A stretch of DNA of 64,000 bases from Maylandia zebra. Taxonomy: Eukaryota; Chordata; Actinopteri; Cichliformes; Cichlidae. A model generated the notes under the pieces. The model searched no databases and was not told where the DNA came from. It was given only the letters and a program-made list of their open reading frames with translations. The translations under genes were made by a program, and so were the position numbers. Each line of letters starts with the position of its first letter. Within the stretch, counting starts at the first letter, position 1. Location: assembly GCF_041146795.1 (NCBI RefSeq), contig NC_135169.1, forward strand, positions 15,724,352-15,788,351, read 5' to 3'. This document shows positions 44,135 through 56,280 of this stretch, piece by piece.

Positions 44135-44530
44135 AAAAACAGCTCTCTGGCTGACAGTTCTTTAGTGATTCTCCAGGTCCTGAAGTACTGGATCGTTTCT
44201 GCAGCTCAGAGTTACATCTTCTCCCTTTATCACAGGAACAGCAGCAGTCTCCAGGATCAGAAAACCAGTTGAAAATCAATGTGTTGTTTATTTAATTAAA
44301 ATGTGTGTTTGATTATGAAAAATTATTGCTTACTAAATTAAAACATACCAGTAACAGTGATGTTTCAGGGCGATCCTGTTGCTATTTTGTCATTAGCGTA
44401 GCTGTATGATTTTATATTCTCTTTTAATGTATGTACAACAATATAATGAGAGACCCCCGTCACAGTAAAAAGTTCTCGGCTCATACTTAAAGAGCTGTGA
44501 TCTGTTTGGAACAACAAAGCGAAGCTGCAG
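44135..44530 (-). pseudogene. Receptor relic G: broken Ig1 and Ig2
   Basis: 44530-44350 is an Ig1 exon (acceptor intact, RSQLFKYEP, FYCDG) with a frame break and loss of its last third: it jumps from ATGSP to the end of the domain. About 44262-44135 is a shortened Ig2 holding the start (ILETAAVPVIKGEDV-like, as complement) fused to sequence near the end. No signal exons are found nearby. Closest to gene F by the SQLF/SQFF start. Confidence 0.7.
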
Positions 44531-44652
44531 CTGAGATTAAGAAAAGAAGAAATTAATTTCAGTTTTATTTTTGAATAAAAGAAAAAAAAAATATCAAACT
44601 AAACACAGTAAAATAACAAAATACATATCAAATTTCCATTGATTAAAGCCCC

Positions 44653-44654
<2 letters not shown>

Positions 44655-44730
<76 letters not shown>
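44655..44730. repeat. (TG)n microsatellite
   Basis: About 38 uninterrupted TG units. Confidence 0.95.
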
Positions 44731-44733
<3 letters not shown>

Positions 44734-45129
44734 TACAATAAGGCCCATTTGGGAGGCTAACCTAAGAGACAAAGTGACAGAAATCTGCCAGTAGAGGTGT
44801 GTGTTGGGACTGACAGATGGTTTTAGGTTGGGAGTCACATTACATCAGGTTAATTTTCCTTTGACTTTCACAGACCACAGTGTGATCGGCAGTGAGAGCA
44901 GAGCAGATGTTGATGAGTTATCTTCAAAGCGAAAATAAGGAGTGAAAAAAGGTATTTGTAGAAACAGCAGATTAACCAGTTCATTTCTTCAGACGGTCAC
45001 TATTACCAGCAAAATGAATGAATCAGTGAATTGTTCATCAGCTACATGAAGCATGATGAGTGTGATAACTGGTTTCATTGATCTATTTTTTTTATCATTG
45101 CATGGACAGTTTTCTGTTTCATGACAGTT

Positions 45130-45265
45130 ACATTTACACATGGGTGAACACAAGTTAGAAAGTCTGAGCTAGACCAGCTGTCAGTGAGGAACAGCAGCAG
45201 AGCCACAGTCACATCTATGAAAACAGTGTGTAAGATGAGGTGAATGTGACAGCTGTGCTCTGAGG
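45130..45265 (-). pseudogene. Relic of a short-tailed receptor TM exon
   Basis: The acceptor plus EHSCHIHLILHTVF is followed by a degraded hydrophobic stretch (VALLLFLTDSW) and loss of the stop. Matches [14 protein letters not shown] of gene F with Arg changed to His. It lies upstream of relic G, so it belongs to another decayed copy. A further fragment of the same exon flank lies near 45780. Confidence 0.65.
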
Positions 45266-45269
45266 CGTG

Positions 45270-46211
45270 GTGTCACTGAATGTTTCTGCAGAGATTATTT
45301 AATATGTATAAAAGACAGAGGTGGATTTAAGTGTTTTTTCTGATCAGAACATATTGAACACATTGCTTTTAAACGTGCAATAATATTGAATGTGTTCAGG
45401 CTGCCCCCTGCAGTATGTCAACTAGCAATACAAGACTGACAGAAATAAACACAATTTGACACTGAGTGCATTTGGCTAATATATCAGCCAATTATTGAAA
45501 TTAAAATTAAACAATTCTATATGAAAATCCTTGTTTTTTAATCTTTATTATCTTTATATAATTATATCTGTTTGACTTTTTAATTTCAATTATTGAATGT
45601 GAAAACAGAAAGTCACAGGTCGCATATTTATCCACAAACACAGCACAGATATAGAGTCACAGACCATGATGCATCTGCTTCTAGAAATACAGCAAACAAC
45701 AACAAAAAAACGAATCAGTGAACTGGTAAGCAAACAGATACATGATGCAAGAAGCATGATGGTAACATAATTATGACAGTCAGGCTCTGATGCGTGGGCT
45801 CTCTGAGTCTCTGTATAACTGGCTGCAGAAATTACAGAAACTAATGCCGCGGTAAAACTGGCTGGATGTAAAAAAAAATGTTTGGAGATTTGTTTTTTGT
45901 TTTTTTTGTTTTGTTTTGTTTTTCTCTTCCCGCAAAGAAGCAGAATCAGTCAGAGGACTCTGTCAGTAAACAAAACACACCACTTATGATTTATAGCTAG
46001 ATGTGATCAGATTGATTGGGCAGAACAATCTCTATTATCTTTACTCAAGTGGACAATTTAAACAGGACAATGAAATCACATATAATTGAAATTTTGTCCC
46101 ATGCCCACAGGCACGGGAGTTTTAAAGTTTAATAAGTCTGCAGCACGTTGTAATACCAACAGTAACCACTACATTTGCAGCAGAGGAAAGGTTTTTTCCT
46201 TCATTACATAC
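45270..46211. other. Intergenic with decayed duplication fragments
   Basis: Contains a copy of the gene E 3-prime flank (45600-45780) and a (T)n(G) run near 45890; otherwise nothing recognised. Confidence 0.4.
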
Positions 46212-46360
46212 AATAATACAGTACTAATGCAGTTTCTTTGGCACCTCTGTTGATGACTGATAATATGTGCACTCATTATTATAGTAATAATGAGTGCTCT
46301 TCCACATATTATCAGTCATCAACAGAGGTGCCAAAGAAACTGCATTAGTACTGTATTATT
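46212..46360. repeat. Near-perfect 149-bp inverted repeat (hairpin)
   Basis: Arms begin AATAATACAGTACTAATGCA and pair with the complementary end at 46360. About 68 bp per arm match without mismatch by eye, apart from one 5-nt insertion (TCTTC) in the right arm, around a loop of a few bases near 46280-46290. Confidence 0.9.
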
Positions 46361-46796
46361 TAACACTTGTCTTAAGTAATACATGTTCATATGTGTCCAT
46401 ATTTATACTATTCAACCAATGCTGGTGCATCAGTACAGCTATAACTGTTTACATTTCTTTAAAACAAGCTCATTTTGAAAACAGCTCCTGGAGGTTTTAC
46501 TTGTCAGTCCAGTGTCTTTAACAGGCTGGCATTGAGGGCATCACCGTATATAATCTTTATTTGTTGCATACTGGTGCATATGTGGTGGAATTAGAAGGGA
46601 TGTTTCTTTTATCATGACAAACACAAATTTCAGTAATGTCTACATTTCAAAAGTTAATTTAATTTAAAAAAACAAGAGTATTGTTAATCCTTTGCATAAT
46701 CACATTTTCTGCTATGACGTAAACATATTAAATATGCTTGATAAATTAGTACCTTGTTAAAATCCATATTGATAACATATTATAATCCATATTCAT

Positions 46797-47065
46797 CATG
46801 AAATATGCTGAAGGTTTTTATCCTTATACTGATAATTAGCCTATGAATTATAAGCTTACTATAAATATTCAAGCAGAAAAGAGCTGAGCAGCACCTTACA
46901 TTGTTAAATATACATACATTACATACATTGTTAAAATCCATGTTGCACTTCATCATGAAATATGCTGAAGTTTTTTATCCTTTATATACTGATATTTGGC
47001 CTATTAATTATAAGCTTACTATAAATATTCAAGCAGAAAAGAGCTGAACACCACCTCTCAGCATC
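46797..47065. repeat. Tandem duplication, about 165-bp period
   Basis: Two copies of GAAATATGCTGAAG ... ATTATAAGCTTACTATAAAT ... GCAGAAAAGAGCTGA at 46797-46905 and 46963-47065. The second copy leads into the receptor 3-prime duplication unit. Confidence 0.8.
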
Positions 47066-47593
47066 TTAATCGTATCCACTTCTCACTCCTCAAGAGACAC
47101 AGTCTGACCTTCAAAATTAGCCTGTTTTCTTTGACTCGACTGAACATTTTCTGCTGCAGTATGAAACAAGCCTGTGCACTAGACCACACATAAAGGCATG
47201 CTCAGTAGCAAACTTTGCAGGTGTATTTCACTGCCTACCGCAAATTTGGTTCATCTGTTTTGGAAAATAAAACAATGCGACACATTCACATCAGCAGTTG
47301 ACCACAGTGAGAACCTGCTGTTTACAAGAAATGAGCTGCAGCAGTTTTTTTTTGTTTTGAACAACATTCATGCACAAACAAAAAGAGCAGAAGCAACAAG
47401 TGCTTTAAATGCAACTTCTAAATAACAGACAGAAGCGTTTGCTAGCATGTAAACTTTATACTTATAGTTCTTTGTAGTTCAGTTATATACCAAGCAGATG
47501 ATGTACAGCTTGTTCATTTGCAATAACAATATGTGATAAATGTGGATTACATCATCGATGTCAATTTCTCTCAGATGCGATTTTTGTCTTCAT

Positions 47594-49666
47594 TCAGCTC
47601 TTTTTGAGACCTGTCAGACACGAAATACAGAAAAAAATGTTATTTTCTTTAAAGGATAGAATAAATTTGTAGTTTGTATTACACACCAAAATTTACTTCA
47701 CAGGGCAGCTAATTAACGAACATGATTTTTTTTTGCCATAAACCATAAGTTTTATTAATATTGCTAGTATTTTTATTTATTTATTTTTTTCTCCTCCTCT
47801 TACCTCATGTAGTGTATTTTCGTTGTTTTTTCCTATCAGCCTACCTTTCTGACATGTCTGCCCAATGTGATGTTTGTGTAAAGTTGGTCAGAAGGTTCCT
47901 TTGTAAGTGCGCATGCGCCATTAGCGTGCTGCCTGCTGTAACCCTAATTTCCCTCGGGATGAATAAAGTATTCTGATTCTGATTCTGATTTAATATTAAC
48001 CATGCATCACATATTAGATATTATCTAAATGCAACACATAAAGAATAATCAATCCAAGTTAATCTCACCTTTGAGTTTAGTCTCACCCGGGCGTAAGGTG
48101 TAGTAAATGGCTCTAGAATATAACATGTCATCATCTAATGGAGAGATACAGCCATAATGAGAGGACAGACGACCACAGTAACATCAGTGATGATGAACAA
48201 TATTTGCTATTCACTGTTCATTAGGTCTAATTTGGAATCTTAGGAAAATCTGACAATCAAAGGAACATAATGTCACTATTACATCAGAACATGTAAGCAA
48301 ACTGGTGGTGGTCATAACTGTGGGGCAGGAGTGCCCTAATGTGACCAGCTTTTCAAAACATTTCTTTGTTACAGGGGTGATAGCAACTGGCTGGTTGTAG
48401 ATGAAGCTGAAAATATTTTGTTTCCTGGGCATCTCTTTGTGCTAAGCAATGTTTAGGTTTGTTCATAAATTAAAGTGGATGTGTTCAAAGTTTATTCTAA
48501 ACAATAAAAGTTGCACTTCAGGCCACAGTTTTGACCTGCACGATGAAACTCTTTTCATTTGGAGCAGAAGTGTAGAAAGCTCATAGTGTATTGCAACCCG
48601 TTCTCACTCCCAAAGCGTAACATTTTACGCTAGGTGACAAATCGTCACCATATTACGTTTTCGGCTACCCACCACGTTCCTAAATGACGACCTCGGAAAA
48701 AAGAGGACATATGAGAACCGTCTGGACTGAATCTACACATGTTCGCTCTTTTTCTTCAAATCGCTTATAAACACGCTATTTAACATCATTAAAGTCCTGG
48801 TTAAGGTCAGGGATAAGGTTAGGTTTAGGGCTGGAATACAGGGCTGGAACGTCTATTACCGTGGGAGTGTCATTCACTGGATTCCAGCCATAACCCGCCG
48901 CGTACCATAAGAACGCCGAAGGTCTCCTTTCGCGTTCCTCAGGAACGCCGCGGGACGTGACAAAACGTCGACATGTTACGCCTCGGGAGTGAGAACGCTC
49001 TGTGTATTATCACCAGCACCTATACTCTTTCCTTATCCATGTTTATAGATACCAGAAAAAACAGCACAGGAAAGCAGAAGTTTTTAACTAAATGTATTTA
49101 TCTCCTGCTTTCTTAATTATTTTGGTATTATTCCTGAAAAAAGATTTAATTAAATAAGAGAAATAATAAAATAACGATAAGAGAAGAACACAACATTCAC
49201 AAAACTTATGTTGCCTTGATTTACGTGCTGATGTGCATGATGTGAGCATGCGACAAAGCAAAAGTGATCAATTCAATTCAATTCAATTTTATTTATATAG
49301 CGCCAAAACACAACATAAGTCACCTCAAGGCGCTTCATAGATACAGAGAACAACCCAACAATCATATGACCCCCCATGAGCAACCACTTTGGCCACAGTG
49401 GGAAGGAAAAACTCCCTTTTAACAGGAAGAAACTTCCAGCAGAACCAGGCTCAGGGAGGGGCGGCCATCTGCTGCGACCGGTTGGGGTGAGAGAAGGAAA
49501 ACACAAAGTTATGTGCAAAACATCATGTTCAATAAAATATCTAAATGTTTATAACATAAGAACCAAGTTCTTGAGTTTGTCGTGTGTTGTCTATGGTCAC
49601 AGTGGTGTAAACAGGTTGTTTAGAGCTATAACCTGAAGAGGAAGAATCATCCCTGGGCAAGAGAGG

Positions 49667-49702
<36 letters not shown>

Positions 49703-51648
49703 TCTAAAGCTGTTTTTTGGTAGCCCTGACGCTTCTTTTTCTGGCTTTGTGCTGTGGTTTGACCTAAGACAGTTTTAAATTATCAAAGCATCACCAGTGT
49801 CGAAAACAAAAACACCACATATGACATACTGAGCAGACACAAAAATAATCCTTTCGAGCAGCATATGTCACGTAAAACTACCACACTTCACTTTAGCTTT
49901 TATTTTAATTTTCTTAAATGTCAACCTAGAAATTGTATCATTCAGTCTCTCAAACAAGCGATGCAATTTTAATCGATTGATACTGATGAAGTTACTCCCA
50001 CTGTGACCCTGATTTGGACTGATTAACAACTTTAAATTGATAAATGAATAGAAGGCCATAAAATCGGTAACAAGCATGAAATAGAGTAATACAATTGTGA
50101 TAATTATTTCTCTCTCACCTCCTGGATGGTCTCCATGTGAGTTTGTCGCTGATGATGTCTTTGAGGAAACTGATGAATAGAAAAGAAAAACCCAGCATTA
50201 GAAAAAAAAATGAACAGGGAATAGAAGGGAGCTATTCTTAGAAATTATGTAAACTGAAAAAAAAACTGAATTACCTCTGTGTTTGCAAGTATTAAGAAAT
50301 CCGACTACCAGCAGTGTCAATATTATCACTAAAATAGGCAACACAGTCCACAGCAGGAATAAGTCAGGAGTGGAATTGGAGTCATCTGACGGGGTCTCTG
50401 CTGAAGAATATGCTGCAATGGTACAACTTTATAAATATCATAGCACGTGTAATATTTCTGACTTTAAACATAAAAAATTGTAACATCATTTTTATAACAT
50501 AAACATTTTCATGAAGACCAAAAAGCAGAAATCTAGTTGTTAGAGTCACATTTCTCTCTCTATGAAGCTCAGACACAGAAATAACTAAATAAAGTTTTAG
50601 TCTTACATCTGACATGAAGCCAGCTTTCTGGTGATGTTCCAACACCAGAAATGCTGCACTTGTATCGTCCTTCATCAGACCTGGAAACACTGTTAATTTC
50701 CATGTTATCAGAAGGGCTCCGGTCTATGAGGCCATCGTCTTTGTAGAAATTTGCACTTTGGTTGATGTGAGTTGTCTTGCTTATGCAGCGGAGAGTCACG
50801 TTGTTTCCCTCAAAAACAGGGAAAACTGGACTCTGTAGGATCACAGAACCATCTGAAGAAAATGCAAAATGTTAAATGACAAATACAAATACATTCTGTA
50901 CCATACAAGACAAAGTGGACAATAAATCTCACCTAATTTTAAAATAAAACTTTTTACTAATTTCACAAATATGATGAACTTACCAGTTATGGTAATGTTG
51001 ACACTGTTGCTCCTCTGACCCCCTTTAACCTCACACCAGTACTCTGCACTGTCTGTTACATACGTTTGAGTAATTGTGCATGAAGAGGAATTCCCTTTAC
51101 TATTACATAATGGACTAAAAGATTCTAACTTGTCCTCAGAGGTTTTGATTCCTCTCAGTTCAGCAGAACCATCAGGGCTCTCACAAACAAAAGATAAAGA
51201 CTTGAATTGAAAGTGTTGGAGTCTGTTAGGAGTCACACGAAGAGTAGCTGCACCTAAAAATTAGAAACACCACAAGATTAATAGTAAACAGAATAATCAA
51301 AATTCTTATAAAATGTGTTAGTAAAAGATGATTAAACTTAAAAGGATTTTAATAAACATCATCAACAGACTTGTAAAATGTTTAAGTCAACCCCAACTTA
51401 CTCACCCCCAAAAAAGTAAAAAAAAGATTATTTATTTTATTAACGTCTCTAACGTACTCACCCATTTTTTGGGTAAAACCATTTCGAACATGTGTCCCCA
51501 GCAGAATAACTTCCAACATTACTAGATCAGCACAGGAAAGCCATAAATTATATGATGTACAGACATATATACAGTAAATCTGAAAATATAAAAATAAACC
51601 TTACAACAATTACTCACATAGTCTGAAACAGGGAGTTGTAGTCACCAT
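47594..51648 (-). CDS. Divergent FCRL/LITR-type receptor H
   Basis: Exons: 51648-51618 (MVTTTPCFRL), 51521-51462, Ig1 51253-50984, Ig2 50852-50607, TM 50400-50275, stalk/juxtamembrane 50169-50119, tyrosine exon 48134-48069, last 47610-47594. All are phase 1 and sum to 867 nt (288 residues plus stop). Ig1 has RLQHFQFKSLSFVCE and EYWCEVKGG (both canonical cysteines). Ig2 has VILQSPVFPV, VTLRC, YKCSISGVG and SPESWL. The TM is FLLWTVLPILVIILTLLVVG. The tail exon is DDDMLYSRAIYYTLRPGE, with YYTL as a YxxL motif. The 3-prime half belongs to the unit duplicated at 12.6-15.5 kb, and the 2-kb intron before the tyrosine exon holds a MITE, an R1 copy and an AT microsatellite. The joining of the two halves into one gene is therefore an inference. 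The divergent signal peptide and Ig1 suggest an older branch of the cluster. Confidence 0.6.
47770..47990 (+). mobile_element. Retroposon with (TTCTGA)n tail in the 3-prime unit of gene H
   Basis: The insertion ends CTCGGGATGAATAAAGTATT then TTCTGATTCTGATTCTGATT. The paralogous unit near 14765 reads straight through (GCTAGTATTTAATATTTAC), giving a clean empty site. Confidence 0.8.
48596..49005. mobile_element. CpG-rich MITE with inverted ends
   Basis: Left CCCGTTCTCACTCCCAAAGC pairs with right GCCTCGGGAGTGAGAACGCT; GCGTAACATTTTACG and ACATGTTACGCCTC continue the repeat inward. It has many CpG and ACGT steps, unlike its AT-rich surroundings. No coding. Confidence 0.75.
49268..49505 (-). repeat. 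R1 repeat copy
   Basis: Starts with the (AATTG)n tail (AATTCAATTCAATTCAATTT) and contains CCACTTTGGCCACAGTGGGA and GGCTCAGGGAGGGGCGGCC. Confidence 0.8.
49668..49700. repeat. (AT)n microsatellite
   Basis: About 16 AT units. Confidence 0.95.
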
Positions 51649-52083
51649 GTTGTCTTACTGCTCACTGACTGAGTAACAGACTAAAATACAACTGAAGAAT
51701 ATCACTGGGGGAGGGCAGGTTTCCTGTTCCTGTGCAGTTTGTTTAGTCATAATGTCTTATGAGTCTGCAGATTTCAGGTGTAAAAGAGGTCCACCATTAC
51801 TCGACCTGTTCGTCTGGTTCACTCAAAAATAAATAAATAAATAAATTGGGTGGTTATTACATTTGCTTGAGTCCAATTAGTTGCATGGTCATGCAATATC
51901 ATAAAATCACACAAGATCTCAAACCATAGGAAAATCAGTTATAATAATCGGTTATAATAAGGCCCAAAATGAATACACACTTCACATAAATGCTCTTGCT
52001 ATTTATTGTGGTCTAACCTGTCAAGGACAAAAGAGAAAAGATAATTCTGTATCAAGCTTTGTAATCATAGTAATGCTGTAAGT

Positions 52084-52308
52084 GTTAATCTCGTTAAAAT
52101 GACGTTAACGCCATAACTGCATTAACGTGTCCATTAGTGAGTTCCCGCCGATCCCCTCGTGCATCGTCCTGGACGGCGTCAATTCGTTAATGAGCTAACC
52201 GTGCTAACGCGCTGACGGTGTGCAGCCCCATCAGCGGTAACTCGCTAACGGAGATTTGCCGCGTTAATGCGGTTATGGCATTAACGTCATTTTAACAAGA
52301 TTAACGCT
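52084..52308. mobile_element. Fold-back MITE, about 225 bp
   Basis: Ends TTAATCTCGTTAAAATGACG and its near-complement CGTCATTTTAACAAGATTAA, continuing inward through TTAACGCCATAACTGCATTAA / TTAATGCGGTTATGGCATTAA-type sequence for over 40 bp. The interior is GC-richer with further GCTAACG repeats. Confidence 0.8.
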
Positions 52309-52344
52309 GTGCCACTAAATCATAGCTTCCCTAATTTTTTTAAA

Positions 52345-52630
52345 GTATAGAGAGACTGCTCAATGGCGTGGTGGTTAGCACTGTTGCCTTAACGCAAGAA
52401 GGTTCTGAGTTCAAACCACAACATGAGTTCTGTGTGGAGTTTGCATGGTCTCCCTGTGTTTGCGTGGGTTTTCTCTGGGTAATCTGGTTTCCTTCCACAG
52501 TCCAAAGACATGCTGGTAGTGGGATTAGGTTAATTGGTCGTTCTAAATTGTCCATAGATGTGAATGGTTGTCTGTCTTTCTGTGTTAGTTGTGCAATAGA
52601 CTGGTAACCTGTCAAATTCTCCTATAAATC
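52345..52630 (+). mobile_element. tRNA-derived SINE, teleost type
   Basis: Blocks GCGTGGTGGTTAGCACTGTTGCC, GTGTGGAGTTTGCATGGTCTCC-like, CAGTCCAAAGACATGC and AATAGACTGGTAACCTGTC, in the order of a very common fish SINE. The B-box region (GAGTTCAAACC) is degraded. Confidence 0.7.
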
Positions 52631-52634
52631 CAAC

Positions 52635-53170
52635 ATACTGAAGAAAAAATGGTGCATATAGTAAGTTTTATGTCAACCACACTGTAGAATGTGTTAAGCA
52701 CTACATAAAACAACTGTTTAAATCAAATTTTTCATGGGTTGGATGAACTCAATCAAATTAAGTTGGACTCAACTGCAATAAATAAGTTATTGCACTTGAA
52801 TGGGAGCAGTTTGGACCAGCTTAATTAATTCATGAATTAAGTTGGAATAACAGAACTGCATAATGCCAAGATAAAGAAATTAATCATTTGGCAATCCTAT
52901 CCATGGTTGTTTTATGCTCATTCAAACACTTTTTTGGGGGGCTGAAAAACATTAAATAATTGATTTGATTTATTTATTTTTTAAGATTTCAAGCCCATAC
53001 CTAGCAAACATACACTCATGGAGTCCATGTGGGTACACTGTGGGCAGACCCACAAACCATAGGTGTGGCCTCTGTAGCTGACGGCCTGACCTTAATTGCC
53101 TTGAAACTCTGGCTTTGTGTCGAATAATTATGTCTCTTAACTTTAATCACAGTTTGACACACTCTTATTA
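52635..53170. other. Intergenic, nothing recognised
   Basis: AT-rich with AAGTTGGA repeats near 52765-52850; no gene or element assigned. Confidence 0.5.
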
Positions 53171-53845
53171 TTTAGGGTGACCATATTTTGATTTCCAAAA
53201 AAGAGGACACTTGGCCCAGTCATGAAGAACTTTAATAATACTGTTTGCTTAAAGAAAATCTTAACATATTTAAACGATACCTTCTCTGTCCCCATAGCAG
53301 ACAGGTCTGGCCCAGATCTGGCATCAAGCTTGCACTTCTGACTGACTGGTGTCATGGCAGAGTGTATGTCAACCAGATGTGCACCAGGTCTGGCAATGAT
53401 GAAACTATTTATGTTCCAATTTTCCTATTTTAGTTAGAAGACCCAAATGCCATGTTGCAATACTGTACTGTTATAGTAGCCAACATTTCTGTGACGTCGG
53501 ACTCCGACACATACACACACACACCGTGGTTATGGTGACACGCACTTTTTTTATTATATACTGTGGTTTTGGCTTGATGCAGGGGACACAGACACTCCTG
53601 CTCAGTAGTCGCTCTCCTTCTTCCTCGACTGTCACTGAAACATAAGAAAAGTCTCAATCAGACACTTGTCCCAAACACCTGTTCAGCCCCGCTTCCACAG
53701 CACCCCGGGAGCTCACTGTGCCACCCCTCCTCTGCAGTGGGCCAGAGACCACACCCGCGCCACAGTTTCAAATGCAGGTTTGACAGGTTTGTGAGTGTAC
53801 ACCTTATCCAAAACCTAGTAAGGGTTTACTCATGTTTAGCACTGG

Positions 53846-54062
53846 GTGGCTGTAGCTCAGTTGGAAGAGCAGATCACCTACTGGTCAGAAGGTTAGTGAT
53901 TCGATCCCTGGCTCCTCCAGTCTGCATGTCAAGAGTGAGAATGTGTATGAATGTAGTTAGGAAGCACTCAGTTTAGAGAAAGTGTGTGAATGTAACATGT
54001 GGTATAGAGCACTTTGAGTAATCTGGGAGAGTAGAAAAGCGCTATATAAGAATCAGTCCATT
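53846..54062 (+). mobile_element. tRNA-derived SINE
   Basis: The head has an A box (TAGCTCAGTTGG) and B box (GATTCGATCCC), then TGGCTCCTCCAGTCTGCATG, and an end AAAGCGCTATATAAGAATC. Complete head-to-tail structure; not a functional tRNA because the acceptor stem and body diverge. Confidence 0.8.
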
Positions 54063-54119
54063 CACTGTGACAACAGAGATTTGTCATGTTACTTTTGCAC
54101 TATTATGTTCTGGCACATG

Positions 54120-54340
54120 TTGTTATTACATGGCTTCATTAAGGTACACATTAGGCTGACATCTGGGCCCAGAGCTGAAACTGTCCTGGGCCAGCATAGG
54201 GCCCGCAGTGTGTCTGCAGCTGGCCCATGTGTGGGCGACATCGGGCAAACCAGACCTTGTCATTCTTTGCAGTATGTGGGCGTGTGTAAGCACATTTTGT
54301 GGGCCAGATCCGGGCCATACCGATTTTGCTATGTGGGGTG
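54120..54340. repeat. GGGCC-rich interspersed repeat
   Basis: Repeated CATCTGGGCCCAG, GGGCCAGCATAGGGCCC and GGGCCAGATCCGGGCC segments; a weaker copy (CTGGCCCAGATCTGGC) lies at 53305-53330. Family not identified. Confidence 0.4.
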
Positions 54341-54359
54341 CGGTTAATGAGTGGTAAAA

Positions 54360-56280
54360 TGCTCGCTTTGAAGTCCAAAACAGCACCACTGCACAGAAGA
54401 CCCCACCCCCTCCTGGTGACCAGGTGATGACTCTGTCACCGGACAGCGTGAGGAGATCCCTCAGCAGGATCAATGCACGTAAAGCTCCGGGTCCTGACAA
54501 CATTCCTGGTCGTGTACTGAGAGACTGTGCAGTGGAACTCACTGATGTCTTCACAGACATCTTCAACATATCACTCATCCAGGCTGTCGTCCCCACATGT
54601 TTTAAAGCCACCACAATCATTCCGGTTCCAAAAAAGTCATCTCCCTCCTGCTTTAATGACTACCGTCCTGTTGCACTTACTCCCATCCTGATGAAGTGCT
54701 TCGAATGACTAGTCATGCAACACATCAAGACTGTCCTGCCCCCCTCCCTGGATCCCTTCCAGTTTGCGTATCGGCCCAACCGCTCAACCGATGATGCCAT
54801 CTCCACTGCACTCCACTCGGCACTCACACACCTGGACAAAAATGACTCATATGTTCGAATGCTGTTCATAGATTTCAGTTCAGCATTCAACACCATAATC
54901 CCCCAACAGCTCATTCAAAAACTGGTCCAGCTGGGGCTCAACACCTCACTGTGCAACTGGCTGTTGGATTTCCTCACCGGAAGACCTCAAGCAGTACGGG
55001 TTGGCAGTAATACATCCAGCACCATCATTTTAAACACGGGGGCCCCGCAGGGATGTGTGCTGAGCCCCCTCCTCTTCACTCTGCTGACCCATGACTGCAC
55101 TCCATCATACAGCTCCAACCTCTTCATCAAGTTTGCGGACGACACAACGGTGGTGGGTCTCATTAGCAACAGGGATGAGACCGACTACAGAAGTGAGGTG
55201 AGACGCCTGGCCACGTGGTGTGCTGACAACAATCTCTCTCTGAATGTGGAGAAGACGAAGGAGATTGTTGTGGACTTCAGGAGAATGCACACCCAACATG
55301 CTCCTCTGACCATTGACGGAGCGTCTGTGGAGAGAGTGAGCAGCACCAAGTTCTTGGGTGTGCACATCACAGAGGATCTCTCCTGGACGTACAACACCAC
55401 AGCACTGGCCAAGAAATCACAGCAGCGTCTCTTCTTTCTCCGCAAACTAAGAAGAGCAGGAGCACCAGCCCCCATCATGTACACTTTCTACAGAGGCACC
55501 ATCGAGAGCATCCTGTCGAGCTGCATCACTGTGTGGTTTGGAGCCTGCAATGCGTCCTGTCATAGAACCCTCCAACGCATAGTGAGAGCTGCAGAGAGGA
55601 TCATTGGTGTCTCTCTCCCCTCCCTCCAGGACATTTACAGCACCCGTCTCACTAAAAAAGCCCTTTGCATAGCGGCTGATCCCACGCACCCAATGCAAAG
55701 CTTCTTCAAGCTGCTGCCGTCGGGGAGGAGACTGCGGAGTCTCCAGGCCAGGACCAGCAGGCTGAAGGACAGCTTCATCCATCAGGCTGTCAGGAAGCTT
55801 AACTCCCTCCCGATTCTGCCCCCTCTCCCCTCTCTCCTCCACGGTCTCACTGAACTCTGTCACACACACACAAACACACACACTCTCTGACTCACTCACT
55901 GGCCTGCACCAGTTACCAGTCACTTTGTGGAGCATTGGACTGCCATTACCTCATAAGACTTTGTTGTTACACTTTCTCTTACCGTACACTACTAAATCTC
56001 CATTTGCACTATTTGCCTATTTGCACTACTCTGCCTGGTTTACACTCAATGTCACTTACCCATTATATTGTATATTGTATAGCTTTCTTGTTATATGTAA
56101 AATTGTATTTATTTAAATTTTTACTTTTTAATTATTTTACTTGCATTTTTAATCACTTTTATATTTAATTATATTTAAATGTTCATTTGCTATTTATCTA
56201 GGGATTGAGAGTAACGCAATTTCTATTCTCTGTATGTCCTGTACATGTGGCAGAATCGACAAATAAAGTTGACTTTGACT
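54360..56280 (+). mobile_element. 5-prime-truncated Rex1/CR1-like LINE
   Basis: RT through the C terminus, a 3-prime UTR and a GACTTTGACTTTGA tail after AATAAAGTT. The endonuclease domain is missing (a matching EN fragment lies at 58985-59300 in the opposite orientation). Confidence 0.85.
54427..55890 (+). pseudogene. Rex1-like reverse transcriptase with one in-frame stop
   Basis: Frame from 54424 to 55890 with a single TGA at 54706-54708 (MKCFE stop LVMQHIK). Motifs: [23 protein letters not shown]...[40 protein letters not shown], the catalytic [11 protein letters not shown], and [11 protein letters not shown]. The C terminus has [20 protein letters not shown]. The order is that of CR1-clade Rex1 elements. 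Apart from the stop and the truncated 5-prime end it is well preserved, so the insertion is not old. Confidence 0.85.

Noticed and set aside
44599..44838. Open frame with a long Thr-His repeat
   Set aside because: It is the translation of the (TG)n microsatellite.
53846..53920. Possible tRNA genes at 53.85 kb and 20.55 kb
   Set aside because: A and B boxes belong to SINE heads; the acceptor stem does not pair and a SINE body follows.
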